Positions 36,260-45,849 of a stretch of DNA of 64,000 nt are shown here, in pieces. The position numbers were made by a program, and so were the translations under genes. Within the stretch, counting starts at the first letter, position 1, and each line of letters opens with the position of its first letter. Under the pieces are notes generated by a model. The model saw nothing but the letters and a program-made list of their open reading frames with translations, ran no database searches and was not told where the DNA came from. Source of the DNA: UBA11986 sp963734955 (GTDB lineage: Bacteria > Bacteroidota > Ignavibacteria > UBA10030 > UBA6906); NCBI GenBank assembly GCA_963734955.1, contig CAVTJO010000007.1:248001-312000 (forward strand), in the 5' to 3' direction.

Positions 36260-38179
36260 ATGCGACGTTTGTGTATCGTGTGTCTGCTCGGTGCTCTCGT
36301 CCCGCTCGGGGTCGGTCTGGCGGTAGCGGATGATAATACCATCACCATCACTTCGCATCCGGTGTTGACCGCCCAAGTCGGACACCTCTATGAATACCAG
36401 GTGGTCGCAGTAAGTGATCCTCCCGGTATCATCATTACCTACAGTCTTCACGATGGTCCCGACAGCATGACCATCGACTCACAAACAGGATTGATCCGGT
36501 GGATGCCAATGCACACTGGCTCGTTCAGAGTCGAGGTTCGCGCACGCGGCGATCACGATTCTCCCAACGACGATGGAGGTGAAGCCGAGCAGGAGTATAC
36601 ACTGCGCGTTCTTTCAGGAAGTCCGTCAACAGTCACGGGCTCGGTTCGGAATCAGCAAGGTCTCGGAGTCGCTGACGTGCACGTACGAATGTTTGAGATC
36701 TCGAGTTCACATTTTCTCTTTGGGGCGTTCACAGACTCCATGGGCGAGTATTCGATCGCAGGTGTCAACCCCGGAACATACTTCTTGAGGGCGTCGCCTC
36801 CGTCGAACAGCATCTATGCTGAACAATGGTTCGATGGAGTTCGGAGAATTCAAGACGCAACTCCTGTTGTGGTGCCGGAAAGCACAACTGTAACAACGAA
36901 CTTCGTGCTATCCCCGCGTGACTCAACCATGCTGTTTCTGCTGGCAGGAAACGTCAGTGATACGAGCGGCCACCCGCTGGTCCATGCGAAAGTATCCATC
37001 TTCCGGTCCCGTCGACACGACGACCATGACGGCTCCGGTTTCAACTTTGAAGGGTTGGATGATGATGATCGGGATCAGCACGTCGTGATGGTCGTGTTCA
37101 CAGACAGCATGGGTAACTACTCGGCTCGCTTGCAGTCCCGTCGGTACATCCTTTCGGCGCGGGCGCAAGGGTTCGTCACGCAATTCTGGGACCACAAATC
37201 AAATCCTCTTGACGCAGATCGACTGAACCTGGTCAGCGATACATCGGGAATAAACTTCAATCTCAGTCCGCTCCATGTGGCGAGCGGCGTCATCAGCGGA
37301 CAGGTGACTTCCCGGACCACCCTGCTTCCTTTGGCTGCACATGTGCTGGGGTTCCAGAGGTTGACAGAACATGGCAACTTCACAGGATTCATTCGTCATA
37401 CCGACACGGACTCCCTGGGCATGTATTCGCTGAGGGACTTGCGGAACGGATTCTATGTTGTGCTCGCCGTTCCTGAAGGCGATTACCTGCCGACATTCTA
37501 CGACACGACCGGGGGAACCACGCATTTCTCGCTCGCGTTTCCGGTCCCGGTCAATGACAATACAACCAACAACATCAATATTCTCGCGCTTCCGGACACG
37601 GTCAGCGGTATGGATAGAGTGCAGGGGATCGTGTCATCCGGAGGTGTTGGTCTTCCGGGCGCGATCCTTTACGCGTATCCCGCCGCCACCAACGACGTTG
37701 CCGGGGCGAGTATTTCGGAGGCAAATGGCGCATACCGGCTGGTCGGACTCGCGCCCGGATCATATCTCATCGGCGCTGAAAAGCCGGGCTACGAATCATC
37801 ACTCAGCCCCGTATTGCAATTGCAGTACAACGGGAACATGCCCGCCACTTCGACGCAGAACATTGACCTCGTGAACTCGCTGACCGGAACGGGAGGATCG
37901 ACAGGGAATGTGCCGGCGACGTTTGTTCTCCAGCAGAACTACCCGAATCCGTTCAACCCATCCACCAGGATAGAATACAGTCTGAGTGCTCCCGGACGTG
38001 TGAGTCTCAAGGTATTCAATCTCCTCGGGCAGGAGGTTGCGACACTTGTCAACGATCTTCAGGATGCCGGAGTGTATCGGATGAGCTTTGATGCATCCAA
38101 ATTTGCGAGCGGGGTGTATATCTATCGCTTGCAGGTGGGCGCCTTTACAGAAGCCAGAAAGATGGTGATCATCAAGTAA
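36260..38179 (+). CDS. Secreted multi-domain protein with regulatory-like repeats and T9SS sorting domain
   Basis: 639 residues from ATG 36260 (AAGGAGG upstream). Signal peptide (IVCLLGALVPLGVGLAVA), then a putative Ig/cadherin-like domain (ITITSHPVLTAQVGHLYEYQ, MTIDSQTGLIRWMP). Four carboxypeptidase-regulatory-like beta-sandwiches follow, each with a GxVxxxxGxxLxxAxVxxF...D-S-x-G-x-Y core. The last is RVQGIVSSGGVGLPGAILYA...GAYRLVGLAPGSYLI. Around residues 240-280 there is an Asp/His-rich insertion (RSRRHDDHDGSG, LDDDDRDQH) that might bind cations. The tail QQNYPNPFNPSTRIEYSLS through KMVIIK is a T9SS sorting domain. Likely a surface adhesin or carbohydrate-binding scaffold. Confidence 0.87.
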   Translation: MRRLCIVCLLGALVPLGVGLAVADDNTITITSHPVLTAQVGHLYEYQVVAVSDPPGIIITYSLHDGPDSMTIDSQTGLIRWMPMHTGSFRVEVRARGDHDSPNDDGGEAEQEYTLRVLSGSPSTVTGSVRNQQGLGVADVHVRMFEISSSHFLFGAFTDSMGEYSIAGVNPGTYFLRASPPSNSIYAEQWFDGVRRIQDATPVVVPESTTVTTNFVLSPRDSTMLFLLAGNVSDTSGHPLVHAKVSIFRSRRHDDHDGSGFNFEGLDDDDRDQHVVMVVFTDSMGNYSARLQSRRYILSARAQGFVTQFWDHKSNPLDADRLNLVSDTSGINFNLSPLHVASGVISGQVTSRTTLLPLAAHVLGFQRLTEHGNFTGFIRHTDTDSLGMYSLRDLRNGFYVVLAVPEGDYLPTFYDTTGGTTHFSLAFPVPVNDNTTNNINILALPDTVSGMDRVQGIVSSGGVGLPGAILYAYPAATNDVAGASISEANGAYRLVGLAPGSYLIGAEKPGYESSLSPVLQLQYNGNMPATSTQNIDLVNSLTGTGGSTGNVPATFVLQQNYPNPFNPSTRIEYSLSAPGRVSLKVFNLLGQEVATLVNDLQDAGVYRMSFDASKFASGVYIYRLQVGAFTEARKMVIIK

Positions 38180-38824
38180 CGAGAACCTCTCTGAAATGCA
38201 TGAAGAGCCTTGCACGCAATTGTGTGAGGCTCTTTTTGTTGTGGAGAGGTGTATGGGGATATGGTTGACGATGCTGTGTCTTACTTTGATTCCGCCCCGG
38301 ACATCAGTCACCTTGAGTCCGGTAGCTCGGGGGCGAATTCAAAACAGCAATTCTCAATTCGAAATACTGGGTAAACATCATTCCCCTAATGATCTGCCAG
38401 ACAAAGTCGGGGCTCATACGGAGCACGTGCGCAGTCAGCACGGCGTCGGTGTACGTTGCTTCCTTCATGATTGTGTCTCCTCTCTTGTCGTCCACAATGT
38501 ATTCAACAAGAACTTGACTTCAGTCACGGAGTTGTCAAAGAAAAGCAAAAGTGTTGACGACCGAATATACGCTCAGGGATGCGGGACAACTATGCCGCAT
38601 TGACGGTATTCGGTCATCGCACCGGGAGTAACATCCGGCAGACCTACGCACACACGTTAACCTCGCGGCATTCACTCATGCCTGATTATGAACAGCTCCG
38701 AACAAGGAATCGGAACTGTAAATTGCATATATTGTGTCTGTGCTGAAGCGATTGGCAGGGATTGGACATCCACCCATTCCACATACAAATCGCACAGCCA
38801 TCAGCCAAATTTAGCGGAGGAATC
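38180..38824. other. Intergenic region after a terminator
   Basis: About 645 bp between the T9SS cargo gene and the OmpA lipoprotein. Apart from the terminator at 38203-38240 I see no supported gene or repeat. Confidence 0.4.
38203..38240 (+). terminator. Strong rho-independent terminator
   Basis: A 13-bp stem with two G-U pairs (AAGAGCCTTGCAC / GTGTGAGGCTCTT), 6-nt loop, followed by TTTGTT, 23 bp behind the stop of the multi-domain T9SS gene. Confidence 0.9.
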
Positions 38825-39496
38825 ATGATCATTTCATTGCGTTCTTGTGTTGCTTTGGTGCTGATCGCATCATTCCTGATGATGGGATGCAGTGCAAGCA
38901 GCACGGTCAAAGGCGGGGCAATTGGCGCCGGGGCAGGAGCCGTTATCGGAGGTATTATTGGAAAGCAGGCAGGCAATACCGCAGTTGGTGCGATTATCGG
39001 AGCGGCGGTTGGAGGAACTGCCGGCGCATTGATCGGTCACTACATGGACAAACAGGCGGAAGAGATTCAAAATGACATCAAGGGGGCGAAGGTTGAGCGG
39101 GTGGGTGAGGGCATCAAGATCACGTTTGACTCAGGCATCCTGTTCGAGAGCGGGAAGTCCAGCCTGCAACCGGAAGCAAAAGCGAACATCGACAAGCTCT
39201 CCGTCATTCTGAACAAGTACAAGGATACGAACATTCTCATTGAGGGTCACACCGATTCGGATGGCACGGAAGAGTTCAATCAAAAGCTCTCCGAGTCGAG
39301 GGCGAATTCCGTTGCCAACGATGCGAAGGGGCAGGGTGTTGTGGGATCGAGGATCACCACTGTTGGCTACGGTGAAGCACAGCCCGTTGCAAGCAACGAC
39401 ACCCCTGAGGGGAAGAGACTCAATCGTCGGGTTGAGATTGCCATCTTTGCGAATGATGAGCTGAAGGATGCCGCAATGAAGAACCAGTTGAATTGA
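38825..39496 (+). CDS. OmpA-family lipoprotein with glycine-zipper domain (YiaD-like)
   Basis: 223 residues. Lipobox FLMMGC places the acylated Cys at residue 22. Residues about 29-75 form a glycine-zipper (GAIGAGAGAVIGGIIGKQAG, GAIIGAAVGGTAGALIGHY). Residues about 100-210 form an OmpA peptidoglycan-binding domain with the conserved ILIEGHTDSDGTEEFNQKLS and LNRRVEIAIF motifs. It should anchor the outer membrane to peptidoglycan through diaminopimelate binding. ATG 38825 has GGAGG 6 bases upstream. A terminator follows at 39549. Confidence 0.93.
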   Translation: MIISLRSCVALVLIASFLMMGCSASSTVKGGAIGAGAGAVIGGIIGKQAGNTAVGAIIGAAVGGTAGALIGHYMDKQAEEIQNDIKGAKVERVGEGIKITFDSGILFESGKSSLQPEAKANIDKLSVILNKYKDTNILIEGHTDSDGTEEFNQKLSESRANSVANDAKGQGVVGSRITTVGYGEAQPVASNDTPEGKRLNRRVEIAIFANDELKDAAMKNQLN

Positions 39497-39548
39497 TTCG
39501 TTTGATTGCTCTTTGAGCAGTGACGCGTTTCATCCTTTTATTGTACCT

Positions 39549-39582
39549 GCGCCCCCTTTGCTTTCGGGGGCGCCGTGGTTTT
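39549..39582 (+). terminator. Probable rho-independent terminator
   Basis: Perfect 8-bp stem GCGCCCCC / GGGGGCGC with a 9-nt loop, followed by CGTGGTTTTC, about 50 bp behind the OmpA lipoprotein gene. Confidence 0.65.
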
Positions 39583-39642
39583 CATGCCTGATATCTTCCC
39601 CGTGTGAACGTCCGACAGGTTGCGGAATAACTAGTTGCAATG

Positions 39643-39753
39643 GTCATTGCGAGGAGCGGAGCCCCAGAGGGGCGAGCGACGAAGCAATCTCACTTTTCGC
39701 TTCGGAGTCGAGGGTTCAGATTGCTTCGCCTCAAAAGCAAGGCTCGCAATGAC
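39643..39753. repeat. Dispersed inverted-repeat element (REP/MITE-like)
   Basis: 111 bp starting GTCATTGCGAGGAGCGGAGC and ending AGCAAGGCTCGCAATGAC, with internal complementary blocks GAAGCAATCT and AGATTGCTTC. Its ends are inverted. Elements of this GTCATTGCGAG...CTCGCAATGAC type are common intergenic repeats in many bacterial genomes (family knowledge). A degraded copy lies near 35899-35975. No coding content. Confidence 0.8.
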
Positions 39754-39780
39754 ATGGAACGCGACCGCCTCAACAGCCTG

Positions 39781-40855
39781 CTAAGGTTTCTTCCGCTTCG
39801 CTCTCTCATACTGCACAGGCCACTTGAAGTCATACTCCAGTTCGCGAGCAGCCCGCAGCGGGAAATATGGATCGCGTAGAAGTTCTCGTGCCATCAATAT
39901 AAGGTCTGCCCGACCCGTGGCGATGATCTCTTCCGCCTGATCGGGTTTTATGATAATGCCCACTGCGCCGGTGAGTATTCCGGTTTGCTTCCGAATCTTT
40001 TCCGCGAAGGGTACCTGGTATCCGGGTGAAGCCGGGACCCTTATCCCCGGCAGTATTCCACCTGAAGAACAATCAATGAGGTCCACTCCCGCATTCTTCA
40101 GCACGCCGGCCAATGCGACAGAATCCTCGATGGTCCAGCCATCATCCACCCAGTCGGTTGCAGAGATGCGGACAAAGAGAGGGTATTCTTCCGGCCAGAC
40201 ACTTCGAACAGCAGCAGCGATCTCGAGCAGGAAACGAATGCGGTTTTCAAATGTCCCCCCATACGCATCGCTGCGCTTGTTACTCAAGGGAGACAGAAAC
40301 TCATGGATCAGGTAGCCGTGCGCTGCATGGATTTCTATTATCTTGAAACCAGCCTTGAGAGCCCTTGACCGCGGCGGCTTTGAAATCGTCGATGACCTTG
40401 TCGATCCCCTTTTCTGTCAGCGCGACTGGTGTGTCACTATCAGGCGAGAAGGGAATGGCACTTGGTGCGACGGTTTTCCAACCACCACGGGATTCCGGGA
40501 TGAGCTTGTCACCATTCCATGGCTCTGCGTGACTTGCCTTGCGACCGGCGTGTGCGAGCTGAATGCCCGGTATTGATCCCTGGCGAATGATGAAATTGGC
40601 GATTCTGCCAAGCTGCTCTGTGTGCTCATCTTTCCATATCCCCAGATCAGCTATCGAGATCCGTCCTTCCGGAGAGATGGCGGTGGCTTCAGTCATTACC
40701 AGTCCTGCCCCGCCAACAGCCCTGCTTCCGAGATGCACGAGATGCCAGTCGTTCGCAAAACCATCCTCACTGGAGTATTGGCACATAGGTGATACTGCCA
40801 TGCGATTCCTTAACTCAATCCCTCGTATTCGCAGGGGGGTGAAAAGGTGTGTCAT
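39781..40855 (-). pseudogene. namA: Old yellow enzyme (NamA/YqjM-like NADPH dehydrogenase), frameshifted
   Basis: FMN-dependent ene-reductase/NADPH dehydrogenase. The N-terminal half (LFTPLRIRGIELRNRMAVSP, MCQYSSEDGFAND, GIQLAHAGRKASH) and the C-terminal half (LSNKRSDAYGGTFENRIRFL, AGVDLIDCSSGG, GRADLILMARELLRDPY) are both well conserved but lie in different frames. The break is a G-run (CCC at 40362-40364 on the plus strand). With one G fewer, the missing segment reads KAGFKIIEIHAAHGYLIHEF, the conserved substrate-site block, giving a full-length enzyme of about 357 residues. This pattern points to a single-base indel. Catalysis would be reduction of activated alkenes. A 52-codon membrane-protein gene lies 48 bp upstream on the same strand. 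Confidence 0.88.
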
Positions 40856-40903
40856 ATTCTTTTCCTGTGATTCAAAGTACCCAGTGTTCCGGCTGGCACG
40901 AAG

Positions 40904-41062
40904 TCATTTCACGCACGCTCTTAATGCGAACAGAGCCCATGCCAGAAATACGAAGAGGATAATCCTCCCGGCAATTCGCCGTTTGGGGTTCTTCCGCGAG
41001 CGCCAGAACGCCGGAAGGATGATCAGCGTGAAGAAGATGGCAACGGCAATGGCGAAATCCAT
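40904..41062 (-). CDS. 52-residue two-helix membrane protein
   Basis: The frame encodes 52 residues: a hydrophobic helix (AIAVAIFFTLIILPAFW), a basic loop (RSRKNPKRRIAGR) and a second helix (IILFVFLAWALFALRACV). This is a helical hairpin with a positively charged cytoplasmic loop. A GAAGGT sequence directly precedes the ATG at 41062, rather close for a ribosome site. It is probably co-transcribed with the old yellow enzyme gene 48 bp downstream. The layout is too well organised for a chance frame, but no family is recognised. Confidence 0.6.
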   Translation of the reverse strand: MDFAIAVAIFFTLIILPAFWRSRKNPKRRIAGRIILFVFLAWALFALRACVK

Positions 41063-41582
41063 ACCTTCAATATAATCAAACGAGGAATCGTTGTGGCAAC
41101 CGTGAATGTGACGCCTTTTCGGGTTGCTCTGTTGGTCCCGTCAACTGCGCGAATGGCGACTTTCTTCCCCGTCCTCCTGTCCGTGGTCTCAACCAGTTCA
41201 AAATCCGGTGGTGTCTCAATTCGAATTCCAACTTCTCTCCGAAAGTCACCTGGGGCGAAGTCGAAAGGTGACAGATATCCTACGACAAGCTTTGACCTTG
41301 TTCAGTCTGGCGTGGAGTCTAAATACTGAGGCACTACCCCAAACCCTTTACATTTTCTCCCTTTATTAGTATGTTTACTTCGGCGTTTGTCTCCGTTCCT
41401 CCCTATCGTGTGACCGCAGGTACACTTTCCCGGTGAAACGACTGATATATTTTGACACGCATTTCGGGAGCGGGGAGACCTTCAAGGATCATCACTGCGT
41501 ACAGCTTCACCATTTCATGATGCTGCCTCGCCAGGCTGTCATACCTAAGCCGGCGACTTATTCCACAATTCTGGTGGGGAGA
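41063..41582. other. Intergenic region with a possible minus-strand gene fragment
   Basis: About 520 bp. On the minus strand, roughly 41301 down to 41085 reads like protein (for example LVVGYLSPFDFAPGDFRREV and RRTGKKVAIRAVDGTNRATR), with a TGA directly in front of it (41302-41304) and related-looking codons upstream of that stop. It may be a decayed gene. The remainder shows nothing. Confidence 0.4.
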
Positions 41583-43490
41583 ATGGGGAAAATTCATTTC
41601 TCGCACGTTCAGATGTTGACGAAATATTTCCTTGGATCCATCGCTGTTCTGGCAATGTTCTCGCCGAAGATGCTTGCAAATGTTCGGTATGTCCCGAACG
41701 TGTATGCAACCATTTCCGCGGCCGTTGCTGCGGCATCCTCGGGTGATACCATCCGGGTGTTTGCAGGAACGTATGCAGAGCATGTGAACGTCAACAAATC
41801 GCTTGTACTGATTGGCTCGGGAACCTATGCCTCTCCCGACAGCAGTCACGACGATTCTGGCTCCGAGCGATTTTCAGACTAACAGTGCCTACAATTACTC
41901 CCTCCCGAATTTCAGCGATGAGCGGACAATAGTGCACATCGGTGACAGTGTTGACATGAGGGTTACGATGAAGGGGTTTACTGTTGATGGCAACAGACTC
42001 GGAACAACAGCAATTTCATACAGCGCAATCCTCGCTGAATCCTGCACGGTCACTCTTGACAGCAATATCATAAAGAATGTGCTGCCGTCTCTTGCAGACA
42101 GTGCGGCGCATACTCACGACGTCACATTCAATGGCAGGGGGATTCACGTTCGGGGGAGCAATGCGGTTGCTACAATTACCAATAATCAATTGGTAGACAT
42201 CAATCGTTACCTGATTCTGATCAACGCAACAGACAACACCTCTGCACTTCCTTCGGTGTTTCCTGCAGCAACAGTCAGCGGAAATACAATTACTGGCAAG
42301 GGGTTGTATGCCGGTGCGCAAAAGGGGGTCTGGTTCAACAATGGTGCGTGGGGAACCATCTCCAGGAACACCGTTACGAATATGGACTATCCCGATACGG
42401 CAATCGAGCCTGAACGTGCGAGTGGTATCGTTGTCCGACGCGGCTACCTGAACACATCGAACCGAAATATCATCACACAAAATATCGTCTCAAGCTCCCT
42501 CGGTTCGTTCGTGAACAACAAGGGGATTTATGATGAGGGGACCGGGGACAGCGTGGCGGACAACCATGTGTCCAACTACCGATTCGGAATACAGATCCAC
42601 AATGCTGACAATGTGGTTGCGTACCGCGACACCGTGACCGGGGGACAGGTTGGTTTTGTTGTCAGCAGAACGCAGGGAACCCTTGTCGGACCATATACGA
42701 TCACGATCGGCGGATCGCCTGCCAATAAATGCGTAATTACAGGTCAACAGCCGAGTTCATCTGGAGGTTCGGCCATTGCATTGAGTTTCCGGGACGTTGC
42801 AGCTGATGGAACTCTGCTTAGCACCGTTCCTGTTGACGCAAGGTATAATGACCTTGGTGTCTACAGCGAAGCGCAGGTTCAGCAGAGTATCTGGGACAGA
42901 GCCGATACAACGCTCGCCGGTGTTGACACTGTGTACTATTCTCCATTCTATGTTGATAAGATTCGTGCGAGCGTGAAGGTGTTCTTGCAGGGACCGTACG
43001 TGACCGCTGGCGATTCGATGTCGAGGACACTGAATTCAAGCGGGACACTCGCTGCCCACTTTGGATCGAGACCGATTCCTTCGCTTGGCGGTTGATAGCA
43101 TCAACATTGAGTTGAGGAATTCAGCCTCTGCGGCTGGCTCAACGACGAGGAAGTTCGCTCCGGCATGGCTTCTCACTGATGGAACTATCAGGAACTTCTC
43201 GGATACAACGAAGAGTTATGTTGAGTTTGACACTACGCTGAGCGGACAGTGCTATTTGGTTGTGCGCCATCGAAACCACCTGGCAATTATGTGCTCCAGT
43301 ACTCGCAGTTGGATGGGAGCACGACACCATCCGTCGTATGACTTCTCGACTGCTCAGAGCAAGGCTTATGGGACAAATCCGATGATAAGGTGCGGCACAA
43401 GGTTTGCCATGTTGGCAGGAGATGCTAATGGCAACGGATCAGTGAGTGTCACGGGATGTGCGCAAACGATGGAACGATCGCTATAGGATT
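41583..43490 (+). pseudogene. Broken T9SS-type cargo gene: right-handed beta-helix protein
   Basis: The start (ATG 41583 or 41613) gives a signal peptide (YFLGSIAVLAMFSPKMLANV) and VPNVYATISAAVAAASSGDT, the first turn of a pectate-lyase-like beta-helix. The frame then shifts at about 41850; the next frame continues TILAPSDFQTNSAYNYSLPN through many helix turns (GFTVDGNRLG, NQLVDINRYL, GNTITGKGLY) and ends at 43095. A third frame holds the following domain (SYVEFDTTLSGQCYLVVRHR, DFSTAQSKAYGTNPM, GDANGNGSVSV), which in T9SS cargo proteins normally precedes a dockerin-like or sorting region. No sorting tail remains in frame. At least two frameshifts and local degeneration show that this gene is decayed. 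Confidence 0.75.
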
Positions 43491-43663
43491 CGGGTTGATC
43501 TACTAGACGTCGGCGGTGTTTACGTGCGGTCTGATCTCGATGGTGGAACAGATGTATCGTTTACAGGCAGTGCAATAGGAAGCCTAACAATGCGACTGGT
43601 GACTCAGGTTCGCTTAATAGATTCGACACAACTTCAATGAGGATATAACGGCAAGGAACATCC

Positions 43664-44771
43664 ATGAAAAGATTCCTGCATTGTGGCATCTGCTGCTGAC
43701 TGGTGATCATGGCTGCAAACGGTGCAGACAGTCCAGTTGTGGCATGTTTTCGAGCATGGAGCGAACCTTGATGGTCAAAGATCCAGATTCAGTGGCTAGA
43801 CATCGAGTATTTCTAGGGACAGCAACGTTGTCATTACAGTAAGGTGATCGACATACGCGGTACATCTTGAGCGGTTTCCAGCAACCTACCGATTGTTGAC
43901 AACTGGACTGAAGGAACTTCTACAACTTTCAGTATGCGGACAGTATGCTATCCAGTGAAGCCCCATTAACTGCTGACAATTGGTGCCCAGATGAGAACAT
44001 GTTGTTGACAGTACCGGTCATACAGTGGGCCTACACCACAGCCAACAGCGTACTTTTGAGCTGGCACGATACGGTTTCGTTAGTGGAGGTAATGCGAACT
44101 CATTGGACCGGTCGATCTCAGTGATGTAATAACATTTCGACCCTTTTGACCAACAGCTCGATATCATGCGAGTTCCTCTTCCCATCCAGCTCTCCAGCTT
44201 CACGGCCGCTGTCGTGAATCAGAACAGCGTGCGGCTGGACTGGACGACAGCCACCGAGACCAACAACTACGGCTTTGAGGTGCAGAAGTCGGCGGGGAAT
44301 CAGAACAGCTATCAGACAATCTCCAACAGTTTCATCGCCGGACATGGAACCACAATCGAGCCGCATTCGTATTCCTTTGTTGACAACACGGCCTCACCGG
44401 GGCAATGGTACTACCGGCTCAGACAGATTGATTTTGATGGAACAGTACATTTCTCGGATGGCGTCCAGGTTGACGTGGTGACCGGCGTGACCGAAAAGCC
44501 GCTGCCGAAGGTCTTTGCACTCGACCAGAACTATCCAAACCCGTTCAATCCATCCACGAAAATCGAGTACGCAGTTCCAAAGGAATCGCATGTGCTCCTG
44601 GAGGTGTACAACGTCATCGGACAGAAGGTGGCAACACTTGTGGATGAAGCGAAATCGGCCGGGTATTACTCTGCCTCATTCGATGCCAGCCGGTTTGCCA
44701 GTGGATTGTACTTCTACAGCATGAAGGCGGGGAATGTATCGTTCCTGAAGAAGATGATGTTAGTGAAGTGA
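43664..44771 (+). pseudogene. Second broken T9SS cargo gene; only the C-terminal part intact
   Basis: An AAGGA site and ATG 43664 open a signal peptide (MKRFLHCGICC) that is cut by TGA at 43697-43699. The same frame continues LVIMAANGADSPVV after the stop, so TGG-to-TGA is likely. From there to about 44165 the DNA is full of stops in all frames. From 44166 to 44771 a clean frame of 201 codons encodes LPIQLSSFTAAVVNQNSVRL DWTTATETN-type FN3-like sequence, then a T9SS tail (DQNYPNPFNPSTKIEYAVP to KKMMLVK). The intact part could still be read from ATG 44166, but it would have no signal peptide. Confidence 0.75.
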
Positions 44772-44800
44772 TTCTCCGGGTCTTTCTGTTCTGACACAGA

Positions 44801-44835
44801 ATCCCGCCACCGAAACTGGCGGGATTTTTGTTGTT
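44801..44835 (+). terminator. Strong rho-independent terminator
   Basis: Perfect 10-bp stem AATCCCGCCA / TGGCGGGATT with a 7-nt loop, then TTTTGTTGTTG, 29 bp behind the stop at 44771. Confidence 0.92.
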
Positions 44836-44970
44836 GGTGGCCAAAGGAAACAAGGTAATCCTGGAGTGACCGACTCAGTGACATAGCCGCACCCCTCGTC
44901 ACGCTGAGCGACGCCGACGTACTTTGTCGGCGGAGTCGAAGCGTGAACTGCGCGTGACATGCTTCGACCC

Positions 44971-45490
44971 CGTTGCAACCGAGAAGCGTTGCAGCGTCGC
45001 TCAACATGACGGGTCGGCACTACCTGTGGCAATCATCTGGTGGGGCAAGCATTTGGCGAAGCCATCCCGGGACCTGCTTGCCTACATTTGTCCTCAAAGT
45101 GCCGACAGGAATGTCGGCACTACCTGTGCGTTCCTGTGCCTCTTGTCATGTTTCTGCCGAAGGCATCCCCCAAAGGGATCACTTCGTGACCTTCGGGAGA
45201 CTCCGTTGCAACTGAGAAGCGTTGCAACGTCGCTCAACATGACGGGTCGGCACTACCTGTGGCAATCATCTGGTGGGGCAAGCATTTGGCGAAGCCATCC
45301 CTTTGGGACCTGCTTGCCTACATTTGTCCTCAAAGTGCCGACAGGAATGTCGGCACTACCTGTGCTGGTTCCTGTGCCTCTTGTCATGTTTCTGCCGAAG
45401 GCATCCCCCAAAGGGATCACTTCGTGACCTTCGGGAGACTCCGTCCCAACTGAGAGGCGTTGGGAACGTCGCTCAACATGACGGCGCCTG
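44971..45490. repeat. Long tandem repeat, period about 233-238 bp, two copies plus the start of a third
   Basis: The block CGTTGCAACCGAGAAGCGTT begins copies at 44971, 45204 and (altered) 45442. Copies one and two are nearly identical over about 230 bp. Each contains a perfect palindrome AGTGCCGACA-GGAA-TGTCGGCACT (45098-45121 and 45334-45357). Pieces of the same unit recur at about 46098-46170 and 46578-46630. Confidence 0.88.
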
Positions 45491-45593
45491 GGCAACCATT
45501 CGTGTTTGCCTACACTGCGCAACCCTGCGCCCCTGATCTTGCGTCGGGTGGGTATGTCGCTCCATCGGATTCTGTAGGGACATCCTTCGGGAA

Positions 45594-45681
45594 TCCTTCG
45601 CATATCTCCCGTACGTCCCTCGCATATCTCTCGTACGTCCTCCGCATATCTCTCGTACATCCTTCACACATCCTTTGTACG
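45594..45681. repeat. Four tandem copies of a 22-bp unit
   Basis: Units at 45594, 45616, 45638 and 45660 follow the consensus TCC-TCGCATATCTCTCGTACG, the last copy being most diverged. The unit is not a multiple of three and has no spacers, so it is neither a coding repeat nor a CRISPR array. Confidence 0.85.
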
Positions 45682-45849
45682 TCACCGTAGGCCGGTCGCT
45701 CAGCATGACGTAGTTGCACTGGGGGGAATAGCGTGTTTTGGCAAAGCCGTGCTCCAATGGCCGCCCGATGTGCGTACGGTCACCGCAATCGCCTCCGGTT
45801 TTGGCTATTGTAGAACCACAATTGTGAGGGTGATCCAATCACGAAACGA

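Larger units (their letters stand above)
44836..45849. other. Repeat-rich, gene-free region
   Basis: Over 1 kb without a supported gene. It starts with a GTCACGCTGAGCG...CGGAGTCGAAGCGTGA type intergenic repeat (about 44899-44945), followed by the long tandem repeat, the 22-bp tandem repeat and, at about 45697-45710, a GTCGCTCAGCATGACG block. Open frames here arise from the repeats and carry no domain or ribosome site. Confidence 0.6.

Noticed and set aside
25580..44771. A complete T9SS machinery in the cargo region
   Set aside because: Only cargo proteins with sorting domains occur; none of the Por/Gld/Sov components is encoded in the window.
45594..45681. Possible CRISPR array
   Set aside because: The 22-bp units are directly adjacent without spacers, and no cas gene is present in the window.
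44885..45840. Several 60-170 codon frames in the repeat region
   Set aside because: They are created by the tandem repeats, occur on both strands and have no ribosome sites or domains.
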